Shown here: one piece after another, positions 25,707 through 36,532 of the stretch
Layout: every line of letters starts with the position of its first letter
Numbering within the stretch: position 1 is the first letter of the stretch
Assembly (NCBI RefSeq): GCF_030770395.1
Contig: NZ_CP132480.1
Coordinates: 3,089,791-3,153,790 of the forward strand
DNA length: 64,000 nucleotides
Reading direction: 5' to 3'
Source: Telluria beijingensis
Lineage (GTDB): Bacteria; Pseudomonadota; Gammaproteobacteria; Burkholderiales; Burkholderiaceae_D
The notes under the pieces: model-generated
Database searches by the model: none
Told to the model about the DNA's origin: nothing
The model's input: the letters and a program-made list of their open reading frames with translations, nothing else
Position numbers and translations under genes: made by a program

Positions 25707-27353
25707 TCAAACCGCTTTCGTGCGTAATTTAAACCGTTGCAGTTTACCGGTTTCGGTCCGCGGCAGCTGTTCCGTAAACAGAATCGCGCGCGGGTATTTA
25801 TACGGCGCGATCTGGCGCTTCACGAACTCCTGCAACTGGTGCGCCAGGTCGTCGGTCCCGACATGGCCCGCGCGCAGCACCACGTGCGCCTCGACCACCT
25901 GCCCACGCACCGGGTCGGCCCGCCCCACCACCCCGCATTCGGCCACCGCCGGATGGTGCAGCAGCGCTTCTTCGACTTCGGCGCCGGCGATGTTGTAGCC
26001 GGACGAGATGATCATGTCGTCCAGCCGCGAGCGGTAATAGAAATAGCCGTCTTCGTCCATCTCGTAGGCGTCGCCGGTCAGGTTCCAGCCATCCTGCACA
26101 TAGTCGCGCTGGCGCTCGTCGGCCAGGTAGCGGCAGCCGGTCGGGCCCTTCACGGCCAGCCGCCCGATCACGCCCGGTCCCAGGCGCCGGCCCAGGCCAT
26201 CGACGATGCAGGCCTGGTAGCCCGGCACCGGCTTGCCGGTGGCTCCGGGACGGATGTCGTCGCCCGCGCTCGAGATGAAGATGTGCAGCAGTTCGGTCGC
26301 GCCGATCCCGTCGATCATGGCCAGCCCGGTCGCCGCCTGCCAGGCTTCGCGCGTCGCCACCGGCAAGGCCTCGCCGGCCGACACGCTGGCGCGCAGGCTC
26401 GACAGGTCGGCCTGGCCGGCCTGCGCCGCCATCTGCCGGTAGAAGGTCGGCGCCGTGAAGCACACGGTGGCGCGGTGTTCGGCGATCGCGGCGAGCAGCG
26501 TGTCGGGCGTGAGCTTCTCGATCAGCACCCCGCAAGCGCCCACCCGCAGCGGAAACAGCAGCAGGCCGCCCAGCCCGAACGTAAACGCCAGCGGCGGCGT
26601 GCCAATGAACACGTCATCCGCCCGCGAACGCAGGATCGAGCGCGGGAAGCAGTCGCAGATCGCCAGCAGGTCGCGGTGGAAGTGCATGGTCCCTTTCGGG
26701 ATGCCCGTGGTGCCGGACGTGAAGCCGATCAGGCAGACGTCGTCCAGCGCCGTGTCGGCGGCGGCGAACGGCGCGTCGTGGCGCGCCATGCGCGGCTCCA
26801 GCGCGTTCGGCAGGTTCGACACATTTGGCGCAGGGTCGTCGAACACCAGCACCGGCACGCTCAAGCCGAGCGTCTCGATCTCGCCAACCAGGGCGCCGGC
26901 GCACAGCACAGCGTTGACCTGCGCCTTGTCGGCGATGGCGCCGAGTTCGCGTGCGCGCAGCAGCGGCATGGTGGGCACCGCGATGTAGCCGGCCTTGATC
27001 ACGCCCAGGATGCAGGCCGCCATCGTCAAGCAGTTGGCGCCGCGCACCAGCACCCGGTTGCCGGTGACCAGGCCCAGGTCGTGGCGCAGCACGTGGGCGA
27101 TGCGGTCGACCCGCGCCAGCAGTTCGGCATAGGTCAGCCGCTCGCGCGCGCCGATCAGCGCCGTGCGTCCACCCCAGCCGCGCGCGACGGCGCCGTCGAG
27201 CAGTTCGGCGACGCAGTTCAGACGTGGCGGGTAATGCAGTTCGGGCAGGTCGAACAGGAATTGCGGCCAGGCGTGCGCCGGCGGCAGGTTGGCGCGGGCG
27301 AAGCCGTCGGCGTGGCCGGATGGCGACAGCGGAGCGAAGGTGGCGTCGTTCAT
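25707..27353 (-). CDS. Benzoate / 2-aminobenzoate-CoA ligase family protein
   Basis: A 548-aa ANL-superfamily ligase activating an aromatic acid to its CoA thioester. AMP-binding motif IGFTSGTTGIPKGTMHFH; later APTFYRQMA, DGIGATELLHIFIS, RSRLDDMIISSGYNIAGAEV (hinge region) and the catalytic lysine tail PRTETGKLQRFKLR. The sequence style (ELHYPPRLNCVAELLD) is that of benzoate- and 2-aminobenzoate-CoA ligases, the latter used in anthranilate/kynurenine breakdown. A MarR regulator follows directly. No other pathway gene is adjacent, so the substrate is not fixed. Confidence 0.83.
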   Translation of the reverse strand: MNDATFAPLSPSGHADGFARANLPPAHAWPQFLFDLPELHYPPRLNCVAELLDGAVARGWGGRTALIGARERLTYAELLARVDRIAHVLRHDLGLVTGNRVLVRGANCLTMAACILGVIKAGYIAVPTMPLLRARELGAIADKAQVNAVLCAGALVGEIETLGLSVPVLVFDDPAPNVSNLPNALEPRMARHDAPFAAADTALDDVCLIGFTSGTTGIPKGTMHFHRDLLAICDCFPRSILRSRADDVFIGTPPLAFTFGLGGLLLFPLRVGACGVLIEKLTPDTLLAAIAEHRATVCFTAPTFYRQMAAQAGQADLSSLRASVSAGEALPVATREAWQAATGLAMIDGIGATELLHIFISSAGDDIRPGATGKPVPGYQACIVDGLGRRLGPGVIGRLAVKGPTGCRYLADERQRDYVQDGWNLTGDAYEMDEDGYFYYRSRLDDMIISSGYNIAGAEVEEALLHHPAVAECGVVGRADPVRGQVVEAHVVLRAGHVGTDDLAHQLQEFVKRQIAPYKYPRAILFTEQLPRTETGKLQRFKLRTKAV

Positions 27354-27494
27354 GAATGGTCCCGAGCGTTGATCAAGGCGTGGACAAGCGGGTGAAACGA
27401 GGCGACGACCCGATGATTCCTCAAGCGGCGATCCAGGGATACTTTAAATCTAAAGCAACCCAGCGGCAAGCGGATTCGCGGCCTCTCCTTGCGC

Positions 27495-28190
27495 TCAGCC
27501 GCATGCCGCGCGTTCGGCCTGGCGCGCGACCGCCGCGCTGGCGACGCCCAGTGCCGCCAGCACCTGGTCGGGCTCCGGACTGCGCGCCTCGGCCACGCGC
27601 GCCAGCGCCGTGGCGGCGGCGTACAGGCCGAGCGTCTTGCAGCCTTCGCGCAGGCGGTTCAGGCGCGCCTGCGCGCCTTCGTCGTTCGCCGGCGGCTCGC
27701 GCATCGCCACCTGCAGCTGGCGCGCCAGGCCGTCCAGGTAGAGCCGCAGGCGCGCATGGTCGATGCCGAGCCGGCGCGCCACTTCGTGCGGGGCCTCGTC
27801 CGGCGTCTCCTCGGCCGCGGGAGCAGCCGGGAACAGGCGCTCGAACTGGGCGCGCACGTCGTCCTGGCGGAACGGCTTGACGATGTAGCCGCTGGCGCCC
27901 AGCGCCGCCGCCTCGCCCTGGGTGACGGCGTCGGAGGCGGCCGAGACCAGCACGAAGGGCAGCGTCGCCATGCGCGCGTCGGCGCGCACCCGCTGCAGCA
28001 GCTCCAGGCCGGACAGGTGCGGCATGCGCAGGTCGCAGAATACGATGCCGGGCCGCAGGCCGGCTTCCAGCTGGCGCCAGGCGTCGGCGCCGTCCTCCGC
28101 TTCCAGGATCGCATGGCTGCCGCAGCTGTCGACCAGATGCATCAGCATCATGCGCGCCACGATGTCGTCGTCCACTACCAGCACCTTCAT
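27495..28190 (-). CDS. Response regulator with helical C-terminal region (no DNA-binding domain)
   Basis: A 231-aa protein. The receiver domain (residues 1-120) has the acidic pair LVVDDD, phospho-acceptor Asp in GIVFCDLRMPHLSG and conserved Lys in GYIVKPFRQDD. The remainder is alpha-helical and Ala/Arg-rich, not a known output domain, possibly Hpt- or dimerisation-like. The open frame begins with TTG, but ATG 28190 has a GGAG site at proper distance. It lies 53 bp downstream of the hybrid kinase, so it probably receives phosphate from that kinase's Hpt domain. Confidence 0.85.
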   Translation of the reverse strand: MKVLVVDDDIVARMMLMHLVDSCGSHAILEAEDGADAWRQLEAGLRPGIVFCDLRMPHLSGLELLQRVRADARMATLPFVLVSAASDAVTQGEAAALGASGYIVKPFRQDDVRAQFERLFPAAPAAEETPDEAPHEVARRLGIDHARLRLYLDGLARQLQVAMREPPANDEGAQARLNRLREGCKTLGLYAAATALARVAEARSPEPDQVLAALGVASAAVARQAERAACG

Positions 28191-28243
28191 CAACTCTCCG
28201 CCAGATCGTTCAAACCTGCATTATATAAGCAGCCGTTACAGCA

Positions 28244-31200
28244 TCAGTGTGACTGGAAGGCGTCCAGCAGCGCATGCAGGCGCGGCAGGCCGTCATGCAG
28301 GCGCGCATGGTCGCCGTCGTCGGCCGCCGCTTCCAGCTCGCCGCACAGGGCCGCGAGTTCCGGTTCGGCCAGGTGGCCGGCGCTGCCGCGCAGGCCGTGC
28401 AGGATGCGGCCGGCCGCATCCAGGTCGTTTGACGCGACCGCGGCCGCCAGCTCGCGGCGCCGGCGCGGCAGGTCGGCGCCGAAGGCGGCGCGCAGGCGCG
28501 CGGCCAGCGGTTCGCCGTTGGCCGCTGGGGCCGGGGTCGGCGCTGCCGGCGGCTCGGACTCGTCGAAGGTCACCTCGAACATCGCGTCTAGCGCCGCCAT
28601 GGCCTGGGCGCGGCTGTCGGCGGCGCGCTGGTCGGCCGACTCCGGCGCCGGCATGGGCTCGAGCGCCAGGCCGCGCTGCAGCTGGCGCTCGATCGCGCGC
28701 GCCAGTTGCATGTGCAGCGTCGCCTCGTCGATCGGCTTGGTCAGGAAGGCATCCATGCCGCAGGCCAGGTAGCGCGAACGGTCCTCGTCGCTGGCGTTCG
28801 CGGTCAGCGCCACGATCATCACGTGCTGGTCGAGTACCGGCGTGTCCAGCGAGCCGCCGGCGCGGATCAGGCGGGTGGCGCTGGCGCCGTCCATCTCGGG
28901 CATGCGGCCATCCATCAGCACCAGGTCGTAGCGCTTGCGGGCGCAGGCGGCGACCGCTTCCACGCCGTTGTCGACGATGTCGATCTCGTGCCCCATCTCC
29001 TCGACCATCAGGCGCGCGATGATCTGGTTGGTCGGGAAGTCCTCGGCGCACAACACCCTGAGGCGGTGGCTGTGCGGCGCGCGCGGCGCCTGCTCGGCGT
29101 GGGCCGGCTCAACGCCGTCCGGCAGCGGCAGCAGCACGCTGAACACGCTGCCCTTGCTTTCCTCGCTGTTGACGCCGATCGTGCCGCCCATCAGCTCCAC
29201 CAGCTGGCGGCAGATCGCCAGTCCCAGGCCGGTGCCGCCGTAGCGGCGCGTGGTGGTGCTGTCGGCCTGCTCGAACTTCTGGAACAGGCGCGGCAGCGCC
29301 GCGGCCGGGATGCCGATGCCGGTGTCGCGCACCGTGAAGCGGATCATGTGCATGCCTGGCGGCCGGTCCTGGTCGTCAGGCCGGCATTCCACCTGCACCG
29401 TCACGCTGCCCGATTTGGTGAACTTGAAGGCATTGCCGATCAGGTTGACCAGCACCTGGCGCACGCGGGTCGGGTCGCCCACCAGGTAGCGCGGCACGTC
29501 GTCGGCCACGTCCACCCTGAACTCCAGGCTGTGGCCGGCCGCCTGCTGCTGGAACAGGCTGGCCACGTTGCGCATATTGGCGTGCAGGTCGAAGTCGATC
29601 CGCTCGACGGTCAGCTTGCCGGCCTCGATCTTCGAGAAGTCGAGCAGGTCGTTGATGATCGCCAGCAGCGCCTCGGCATTGGCCTGGCCGCGCAGGATCT
29701 GTTCGCGCGTATTGTCCTTGAGCGCCAGGTCGCGCAGCGCGAAGCCGAGCATGCCGATCACGCCGGCCAGCGGGGTGCGCATCTCGTGGCTCATATTGGC
29801 CAGGAATTCCGATTTCTGGCGCGTCGCGTCCTCGGCGCGCTCCTTCGCCTGGCGCAGGAATTCCTCGTTCTCCTGCAGCGCGCGGTAGGCGCGCGCCAGC
29901 TCGTTGCTCTGGTGGCGTCCGCGCCGCTCCTGCTCGCGCAATTCCTGGGTCTGGAGTTCGAGCATGCGGTTCTGCTGCTCCACCTGCTCGGTGCGCGCAC
30001 TGACCTGGCGCTCCAGCCGCTCTTTCTGGCGCCGCAGGCCGGCAAAGCGCATGCGCAGGCCGACATAAACCGCGCCGCAGGCCGCCAGGATCATGCCGAT
30101 CCTGGCCCAGGGCGTGCCCCACGGCGGCGGCTCGATGGTCAGCGCCAGCGCCGCCACGTCCTCGCTCCAAACCTCGTCCTTGTTGGCGGCGCGCACCCGG
30201 AACACGTAGGTGCCGGGATCGAGGTTGGTATAGGTGGCGAAGCGCTGCTCGGCGCCGGCATTCACCCAGCCCTGGTCGAAGCCGTCCAGGCGGTAGGCGA
30301 ACTTGTTGCGCTCGGGCGCGGCAAAGTGCAGCGCCGCGAATTCGAGCGTGATCACGGCGGCGTCGGCCGGCAGGGTCACGGCGCTGGCGTTCTCGATCGG
30401 TCCCGGCAGCAGGCCGGGGAACACCTGGTCCAGCGGCCGGTTATAGACCTGCAGCCCGGTGATCACGGGACGCGGCGCGATGCGGTTGTCGCGGATCGCG
30501 CGCGGATCGAAGGCGGTGATGCCGTTGAAGCCGCCGAAGTACAGGGTGCCGTCGCTCGTCCTGAGGACCGCGGCGTCGAAGAAGGCGCCCTCGGTGATGC
30601 CGTCGGCCGCCGTGTAGCTGCGCCACCTGCCGCTGGCCGGGTCGAAGCTCGAGATGCCGCTCGCGGTGCTGGCCCAGATGCGGCCATCCTGGTCTTCCAC
30701 GATCGCCGCCACCGCATCGTCCACCAGGCCGTCGCGCGTGGTGTAGCGGGTGAAGGCCAGCGCGCCGTCGGGGCCGGTCACCATGCGATTCAGGCCAACG
30801 GCGGTGCCGATCCAGATGTCGCCGCGGCTGTCTTCCATCAGGTGGTGTACCTCGTCGTGGCTGATGCTGTTGGGGTCATAGGGATCGTGGCGGAAGTGGC
30901 GGAAGCGGCCGCTGGCGCGGTCCAGCAGGTCGAGGCCGGCGAAGGTGCCGACCCAGAAGCGGCCGTGGCGGTCTTCCAGCATCGGCCGCGCGATGTCGTC
31001 CGACAGGCTGGTGAACCTGGCCGGGTCGTGGCGGTAGCTGATCACGTCATGCGTTCGCGGGTCGAGCCGGTGCATGCCGCCGCGGGTCGTGATCCAGATG
31101 CCGCCTTCGCGGTCGACCAGCATCGCGCGCACATTGTTGGCGTCGGCGTCGCCCGGCAGCGTCATGCGCCGGAAGCGGCGCGCCTGCGGATCGAAAGAAG

Positions 31201-32512
31201 TGATGCCGGAGCGGCTGCCGATCCACAGCAGGCCGGCATGGTCGCGCACGATGGCGGCCGCCGGCACGTCGACCAGGCTGTTGGGGTCGTCCTTCCGGTG
31301 GCGGAATACCTCGGCCTTGCCGCTCGAGGGATCGTAAAGGTGCAAGGCGGTGGCCGAGCCCACCCATAGCCGCTCGCCGTCCTGCAGCAGCGCGCGCACC
31401 TTGTTGTCGGCCAGCGAGTCGCTCGCGCCGGGCCGCGCGTTCAGGCGCGCGAAGCCGCCGCTGCCCAGGTCCACGCGCGACACCCCGCCATACCAGGTGC
31501 CGGCCCAGAAGGTGCCGACCCGGTCGCGGTACAGGGCCGAGACGTAGTTGTCCACCAGGCTGTGGCGGTCGGTGACGACATTGCGGAAGGCGTCGAAGCG
31601 CTCGCGGTCGGCGCGCCAGCGCAGCAGCCCGTCCTCGTGCTTGCCGGCCCACACCGTGCCGTCGGCATCCTGGTACAGGGTGGTGATCCAGGCCGCGCCG
31701 ATGCCCTCCCCCGGCCCGAAGCCGCGCACGCTGCCCGCATCCAGCCCGCGCAGCGCGCGCCGTTCCAGCCCGCCAAAACGGCCGATCCACAGGCGCTGCT
31801 CGCTGTCGACCAGCAGCGCATGCACCGGCCGCGCGCGCGAATCCAGGTGCGTCGGATGGTGTTCGACGGTCTTGCGGTCCGGGGCCAGGCTGTCGAGTCC
31901 GGCCGCGGTCCCGATCCACAGCCGGCCGTCGGCGTCCAGCGCCAGCGCCTGGATGCCGTCGTCGCGCAGGGTCCGCACGTCATTCGGCACGTGGTGCCAG
32001 ACCGTGAACCTGCCGGTCTCGGTATCGAAGTGCTGCAGGCCGTCGGCGGTGCCGATCCACAGGCCATCGCCGCCGTCGCCGACCATGGCCCGGATCTGGC
32101 GGTTGCCGGTGCCGCGCCGCGCCGGCTCGTGCGGGACGTACAGGGTGAAGCTGCGGGTGGCGGGGTCGTAGCGATTCAGGCCGCCGTCGGTGCCCAGCCA
32201 CATGCGGCCATGCCGGTCCAGGTGCAGCACCCGCACCCAGTTGCTGGCCAGGCTGCGCGGATTGCCGATCTCGCTGCGGTAGTTCACGAAACGGTAGCCG
32301 TCATAGCGCGCCAGGCCGGACTGGGTGCCGAACCACATGAAGCCGTCGCGGTCCTGGACCATCGCCAGGATCGATTCCTGCGGCAGGCCCTGTTGCACCG
32401 ACAGGTGCTCGAAGCGCAGGGTCGGCTCGGGCGCGGCCGCGTGCAGGGGCAACGCCTGCGGCAGCGCCAGGACCAGCACCAGCAGCGACAGGAAGAGGCG
32501 CAGCATGTTCAT
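28244..32512 (-). CDS. Hybrid histidine kinase with two-component propeller sensor, receiver and Hpt
   Basis: A 1422-aa membrane-bound phosphorelay kinase. Signal peptide (residues 1-26), then about 14 propeller repeats ([41 protein letters not shown] and so on) and a Y_Y_Y domain. One membrane helix lies near residue 814, followed by a coiled coil. The HisKA His is near 905 ([13 protein letters not shown]), the ATPase has [10 protein letters not shown] and GGTGLGLAI, and the receiver Asp is near 1199 ([13 protein letters not shown]). The Hpt His is near 1375 ([12 protein letters not shown]). The periplasmic propeller recalls the BT-type hybrid systems that sense polysaccharide fragments. The start overlaps the patatin stop (ATGA). 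Confidence 0.93.
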   Translation of the reverse strand: MNMLRLFLSLLVLVLALPQALPLHAAAPEPTLRFEHLSVQQGLPQESILAMVQDRDGFMWFGTQSGLARYDGYRFVNYRSEIGNPRSLASNWVRVLHLDRHGRMWLGTDGGLNRYDPATRSFTLYVPHEPARRGTGNRQIRAMVGDGGDGLWIGTADGLQHFDTETGRFTVWHHVPNDVRTLRDDGIQALALDADGRLWIGTAAGLDSLAPDRKTVEHHPTHLDSRARPVHALLVDSEQRLWIGRFGGLERRALRGLDAGSVRGFGPGEGIGAAWITTLYQDADGTVWAGKHEDGLLRWRADRERFDAFRNVVTDRHSLVDNYVSALYRDRVGTFWAGTWYGGVSRVDLGSGGFARLNARPGASDSLADNKVRALLQDGERLWVGSATALHLYDPSSGKAEVFRHRKDDPNSLVDVPAAAIVRDHAGLLWIGSRSGITSFDPQARRFRRMTLPGDADANNVRAMLVDREGGIWITTRGGMHRLDPRTHDVISYRHDPARFTSLSDDIARPMLEDRHGRFWVGTFAGLDLLDRASGRFRHFRHDPYDPNSISHDEVHHLMEDSRGDIWIGTAVGLNRMVTGPDGALAFTRYTTRDGLVDDAVAAIVEDQDGRIWASTASGISSFDPASGRWRSYTAADGITEGAFFDAAVLRTSDGTLYFGGFNGITAFDPRAIRDNRIAPRPVITGLQVYNRPLDQVFPGLLPGPIENASAVTLPADAAVITLEFAALHFAAPERNKFAYRLDGFDQGWVNAGAEQRFATYTNLDPGTYVFRVRAANKDEVWSEDVAALALTIEPPPWGTPWARIGMILAACGAVYVGLRMRFAGLRRQKERLERQVSARTEQVEQQNRMLELQTQELREQERRGRHQSNELARAYRALQENEEFLRQAKERAEDATRQKSEFLANMSHEMRTPLAGVIGMLGFALRDLALKDNTREQILRGQANAEALLAIINDLLDFSKIEAGKLTVERIDFDLHANMRNVASLFQQQAAGHSLEFRVDVADDVPRYLVGDPTRVRQVLVNLIGNAFKFTKSGSVTVQVECRPDDQDRPPGMHMIRFTVRDTGIGIPAAALPRLFQKFEQADSTTTRRYGGTGLGLAICRQLVELMGGTIGVNSEESKGSVFSVLLPLPDGVEPAHAEQAPRAPHSHRLRVLCAEDFPTNQIIARLMVEEMGHEIDIVDNGVEAVAACARKRYDLVLMDGRMPEMDGASATRLIRAGGSLDTPVLDQHVMIVALTANASDEDRSRYLACGMDAFLTKPIDEATLHMQLARAIERQLQRGLALEPMPAPESADQRAADSRAQAMAALDAMFEVTFDESEPPAAPTPAPAANGEPLAARLRAAFGADLPRRRRELAAAVASNDLDAAGRILHGLRGSAGHLAEPELAALCGELEAAADDGDHARLHDGLPRLHALLDAFQSH

Positions 32513-33678
32513 GGGGCGAAGAATTCCAGCACGTCGGCGCGCCGCGCCAGGGTGTCGTGTTCGCCCAACCGGATCAGTTCGCGCGTATAGCTGGCCTCGA
32601 ACAGCAGGTAGGACGCCAGCGCCGCGCCGCGCGTCTCGAGCGCGCCCAGCGCCCCGAGCAGCGTGCGCACCGGCGCCGGCAGGCTGGCCGTGTGGCGGGC
32701 GGCGATGTCGTCCAGCGGCTCGGAGGGGGCGATGGTGAGCAGGTCCACCTGGCGTAGCGGCATGGTGGCGCGCACCTCGAGGGGAATGCGCGCCAGCGTA
32801 TGGTTCACCCGCTGCAGGCGCTCGACGTCGGCCGCCAGGCTGTCGAGGAAGATCGAGGACAGCGCATGGCCGGCCACCTGCGCCAGGCTCGGATAACCTG
32901 CCTGGGCCGGCTCGAGCGAAGCCGGCTCGCCCATGCGGCCGGCGCCGACCACCAGCACCCGGGTGGCGCCCAGGTGGATGGCGGGCGCGATCGGCGCCGC
33001 CTGGCGCATCGAGCCGTCGCCGCAGAATTCGCGATGGCCGGCCAGGTACAGCGGCACGGCCGGGAACACGAAGGGGATGGCGCTCGAGGCCAGCAGGTGC
33101 TCGACCCCGATCTGGGTGGGCAGCGCCATGCGCTGGTGGCGCACCCAGGGTTCGACGCGGGCCGCGCTCTGGTAGAAGGTCAGGTGGTGGCCGCTGCTGT
33201 ACGAGGACGCGGTGATGGCCAGCGCGTGCAGGCGGCCGCTCTCCAGGTTGGCGTCCAGGCGCGGCAGGTCGAGCGCGCGGTGCAGCAGGCCGGCCAGCGG
33301 CGTGTTGTCGAGCAGCGAACGGGGCGGCGCGGCATGCCATTTGCGCAGCAGCCAGCCGAACGACAGCAGCGACAGCCAGCGCGCGCCGGAGCGCAGCACG
33401 GCCAGCGAATCGGCGCGGTAGACGGCGTGCGTGACCACGTTTTCCCACACCGCCAGCAGGCCGCGCACGCCGCCGGCGAAGTTGTCGGCGCGGCAGGCCA
33501 GCGCGGTCGCGTTCAGGGCGCCGGCCGAAGTGCCGCAGATGATGTCGAACGGCGAATACGCGGCCGGCCGCCCGGCATCCTGCAGGATGCGCGAGATCGC
33601 ATGCAGGACCCCGGCCTGGTAGGCGGCGCGCGCTCCTCCCCCCGTCAGGATCAATCCGGTTTTCTGTTCGCTATCCAC
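32509..33678 (-). CDS. Patatin-like phospholipase family protein
   Basis: A ~389-aa putative serine acyl hydrolase. Oxyanion loop [17 protein letters not shown]; nucleophile elbow [15 protein letters not shown]; catalytic Asp in [14 protein letters not shown]. The reading frame runs far upstream in implausible sequence. The first credible start is a GTG at 33678 directly before DSEQKTG; no clear ribosome-binding site precedes it, so the start is uncertain. It ends in an ATGA overlap with the hybrid kinase, so both are made from one message. Confidence 0.83.
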   Translation of the reverse strand: MDSEQKTGLILTGGGARAAYQAGVLHAISRILQDAGRPAAYSPFDIICGTSAGALNATALACRADNFAGGVRGLLAVWENVVTHAVYRADSLAVLRSGARWLSLLSFGWLLRKWHAAPPRSLLDNTPLAGLLHRALDLPRLDANLESGRLHALAITASSYSSGHHLTFYQSAARVEPWVRHQRMALPTQIGVEHLLASSAIPFVFPAVPLYLAGHREFCGDGSMRQAAPIAPAIHLGATRVLVVGAGRMGEPASLEPAQAGYPSLAQVAGHALSSIFLDSLAADVERLQRVNHTLARIPLEVRATMPLRQVDLLTIAPSEPLDDIAARHTASLPAPVRTLLGALGALETRGAALASYLLFEASYTRELIRLGEHDTLARRADVLEFFAP

Positions 33679-33773
33679 GGCGACAGGGTAGCAAACTCTG
33701 CTTGTCTTGAGGCAAATAAGGGACAGGGAAAGCCATAAATTGTCGCGATCTGTCGCTTCCCTGCCCCACCCCT

Positions 33774-35549
33774 TCAGTCGCCTTTGGCGATACCCTCGCG
33801 GCGCGGGTCGGCGCCGCCGAACCACATCGGCACGCCGTGCACGCGGATGCGCTCGATGCCGTGCAGGCCCGAGGTCTGGTCGCTCACCCGGATCGCATGG
33901 CCGCGCGCGCGCAGCACGTCCTGCGTGGCTTGCGGGAAGCGTCCGCGTTCGAGCTCGGTCGGGCCGTTGCGGCTGCCGAAATTGGGCAGCGCGATCGCCT
34001 GTTGCACGTTCAGGCCCCAGTCGAGGGTCCCGACCAGCACCTTGGCCACATAATTGATGATGGCCGGGCCGCCGGGAGAACCGACGGTCAGCACCAGCCG
34101 GCCACTCTCGCGCTCGAACACGATGGTCGGCGACATGGCGCTGCGCGGCCGTTTATTCGCCTCGACCCGGTTGGCCACCGGGCCGTCGGCATCACGCGCG
34201 CTGAACGAAAAATCGGTCAGCTGGTTGTTGAGGATGAAGCCGTCGACCATCTGGCGCGAACCGAAGGCGTCCTCGATGGTGGTCGTCATCGCCAGGCCGC
34301 GGCCGTCGGCGTCGACCACCGACAGGTGCGAGGTGGACGGCGTCTCGATCGCATTGTCCGTGCCCCAGGCGACGTCCATGCCCGGCGGCGTGCCGGCCTT
34401 CGCCTCGCCCATCGAATTGGCGCCGACCAGGGCCGCGCGCGCCTTCAGGTAGCCCTTGTCGACCAGGCTCGGGATGCCGCGGCCCGGCAGCGGCACGAAA
34501 TCGGTGTCGGCAGCGTAGCGGTTGCGGTCGGCGTAGGCCAGGCGCCCCACTTCGGAGAACAGGTGCACGGCCTGCGCGCCCGGCACGCCGTCTTTAGGCG
34601 CCAGCGCCTTCATGTCGAAGGTCTCGAACATGCCCAGCATCTGCGCCACCGCGATCCCGCCCGACGACGGCGGCGGCATGCCGCATACGGTGTACTGCCG
34701 GTAGTCGGTGCATACCGGCGTGCGCACCTTGGGCCGGTAGCCGGCGATGTCCTGCGCCGTCAACAGGCCGGGATTGGTCGGATGGCGCGCGACCTTCTCC
34801 GCGATATTGCGCGCGATGCGGCCGGTGTAGAACACGTTGGCGCCGCCCTCGGCGATCTCGCGCAAGGTCCTGGCCAGCGCCGGGTTCTTCAGGACATGGC
34901 CGACCGGCCAGGCCTGGCCCTTGCTGTCGTAGAAGTAGGCCAGCGCCACCGGGTCCTTGCGCAGGTGGGTCTCGCCCGACAGCATCTTGTGCATGCGCGG
35001 GCTGACCGCGAAGCCCTGTTCCGACAGACGGATCGCCGGCTCGAACAGGGTTTTCCAGGGCAGCTTTCCGTGCTGGCGGTGGGCCAGTTCGAGCATGCGC
35101 AGCACGCCCGGCGCGCCGACCGAGCGGCCGCCGACCACGCCCTCGGTGCGCGACAGCGGCGTGCCGTCCTTGTGTTCGAACAGGTGCTCGTCGGCTTTAC
35201 CCGGCGCGGTCTCGCGGCCGTCGAAGGCCTGCGTCTGCTTGCCGTCGTAATGGACCATGAAGGCGCCGCCGCCGATGCCCGACGATTGCGGCTCGACCAG
35301 CGTCAGCACCATCTGGGTCGCGATCGCGGCGTCGATCGCGCTGCCGCCGCGGCGCAGGATCTGGTAGCCGGCATCGACCGCCAGTGGATTGGCGGCGGCG
35401 ACCATGTATTTCTGGGCCGGCCAGCCGGTCTTTTCCTGGAAACCGCTGGCCGCTTCCGGCGCGGCCTGCAAGGAATCCTGCGCGCCGGCAGGAAAATTGA
35501 AAGCGCCGGCCAGGGCCAGGCCGAGTGCAAAGGTGCTGAACTGTTTCAA
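33774..35549 (-). CDS. ggt: Gamma-glutamyltransferase
   Basis: A 591-aa periplasmic enzyme that hydrolyses or transfers the gamma-glutamyl group of glutathione. TTG start at 35549 with GGGAG upstream; the signal peptide ends FNFPAGA. The large-subunit part has GGSAIDAAIATQMVLTLVEP and SSGIGGGAFMVH. The autoprocessing threonine is in IETPSTSHLSVVDADG; the small subunit carries GSPGGPAIINYVAKVL. Length and motifs are complete, so it should mature into two subunits. Single-gene transcription unit. Confidence 0.93.
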   Translation of the reverse strand: MKQFSTFALGLALAGAFNFPAGAQDSLQAAPEAASGFQEKTGWPAQKYMVAAANPLAVDAGYQILRRGGSAIDAAIATQMVLTLVEPQSSGIGGGAFMVHYDGKQTQAFDGRETAPGKADEHLFEHKDGTPLSRTEGVVGGRSVGAPGVLRMLELAHRQHGKLPWKTLFEPAIRLSEQGFAVSPRMHKMLSGETHLRKDPVALAYFYDSKGQAWPVGHVLKNPALARTLREIAEGGANVFYTGRIARNIAEKVARHPTNPGLLTAQDIAGYRPKVRTPVCTDYRQYTVCGMPPPSSGGIAVAQMLGMFETFDMKALAPKDGVPGAQAVHLFSEVGRLAYADRNRYAADTDFVPLPGRGIPSLVDKGYLKARAALVGANSMGEAKAGTPPGMDVAWGTDNAIETPSTSHLSVVDADGRGLAMTTTIEDAFGSRQMVDGFILNNQLTDFSFSARDADGPVANRVEANKRPRSAMSPTIVFERESGRLVLTVGSPGGPAIINYVAKVLVGTLDWGLNVQQAIALPNFGSRNGPTELERGRFPQATQDVLRARGHAIRVSDQTSGLHGIERIRVHGVPMWFGGADPRREGIAKGD

Positions 35550-35659
35550 GTGGATCTCCCAAAAGCCAACGGGCGCGCCGCCGCATGACAGCGGCGACGC
35601 GCCCGACATCGCAACATGCTACCGCATGTCGCGCGAGCTTGCTTTCAGGACAATAGCTC

Positions 35660-36418
35660 TTACTTCGGCTGCATGCGGATCGCGCCGTCCAGGCGGATCG
35701 TCTCGCCGTTGAGCATCACGTTCTCGATGATGGCCTTGGCCAGGTGGGCATACTCCTTCGGCAGGCCGAGGCGCGGCGGGAACGGCACCATCTTGCCCAG
35801 CGAATCGCGCACTTCCTGCGGCATGTTCATCAGCATCGGGGTCTCGAAGATGCCCGGCGCGATCGTCATCACGCGGATGCCGTTGCGGGCCAGGTCGCGC
35901 GCCATCGGCAGGGTCATGCCGGCCACGGCCGCTTTCGACGAGCCGTAGGCAGCCTGCCCCATCTGGCCGTCGAAGGCCGCGACCGAGGCGGTGTTGATGA
36001 TGACGCCGCGCTCGCCGTATTCGGCTTCTTCCGTCTTGCTCATGGCCTCGGCCGCCAGGCGCGCCATATTGAAGGTGCCGACCAGGTTGATGTTGACGGC
36101 GCGCTGGAACACGTCCAGCGGATGCGGACCGTCCTTGCCGACGGTCTTGACGGCCGGCGCCACGCCGGCGCAGTTGACCAGGCCGCGCAGGTTGCCCAGG
36201 GCGACGGCGGTCTCGATCACGGCCTTGCCGTCCGCTTCCTGGGTGACGTCGCATTTGACGAACTGGCCACCGATTTCGGCCGCCAGTGCCTTGCCGGCTT
36301 CTTCCTGGACGTCGGCGATCACGACTTTCGCGCCGCCCTCCGCCAGCATGCGCGCGCTGGCCGCGCCCAGGCCCGAGGCGCCGCCGGTGACGATGAAGAC
36401 GTTGTTCTGGATTTGCAT
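35660..36418 (-). CDS. SDR-family 3-hydroxyacyl-CoA dehydrogenase-like protein
   Basis: A 252-aa short-chain dehydrogenase. NAD site [21 protein letters not shown]; catalytic [12 protein letters not shown] and [10 protein letters not shown] (YxxxK). The C-terminus ([41 protein letters not shown]) matches type-2 3-hydroxyacyl-CoA dehydrogenases involved in branched-chain amino acid or fatty acid breakdown. The perfect palindrome at 36464-36479 in its promoter region supports regulated catabolic expression. Confidence 0.88.
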   Translation of the reverse strand: MQIQNNVFIVTGGASGLGAASARMLAEGGAKVVIADVQEEAGKALAAEIGGQFVKCDVTQEADGKAVIETAVALGNLRGLVNCAGVAPAVKTVGKDGPHPLDVFQRAVNINLVGTFNMARLAAEAMSKTEEAEYGERGVIINTASVAAFDGQMGQAAYGSSKAAVAGMTLPMARDLARNGIRVMTIAPGIFETPMLMNMPQEVRDSLGKMVPFPPRLGLPKEYAHLAKAIIENVMLNGETIRLDGAIRMQPK

Positions 36419-36463
36419 GGTGTGTCCCTTATAAAAGTTCTGTGTGCCGCATGTCTAACGTTT

Positions 36464-36479
36464 ACGTTTACGTAAACGT
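36464..36479. promoter_or_regulatory. Perfect 16-bp palindrome, probable operator
   Basis: ACGTTTACGTAAACGT, 45 bp upstream of the SDR start, preceded by a further half-like ACGTTT. It resembles operator sequences I recall for MerR-type LiuR regulators of branched-chain amino acid breakdown, consistent with the downstream enzyme. The regulator is not in the window. Confidence 0.6.
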
Positions 36480-36532
36480 CAGCGCCAACCGACATTGTAG
36501 CGAACTTTTAAGCCGAACAACCATGCCTCAGG

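Noticed and set aside
33448..33825. N-terminal extensions of the kinase and patatin frames
   Set aside because: The upstream parts are out-of-frame readings of neighbouring genes; the ATGA overlap and the GTG before the patatin core give better starts.
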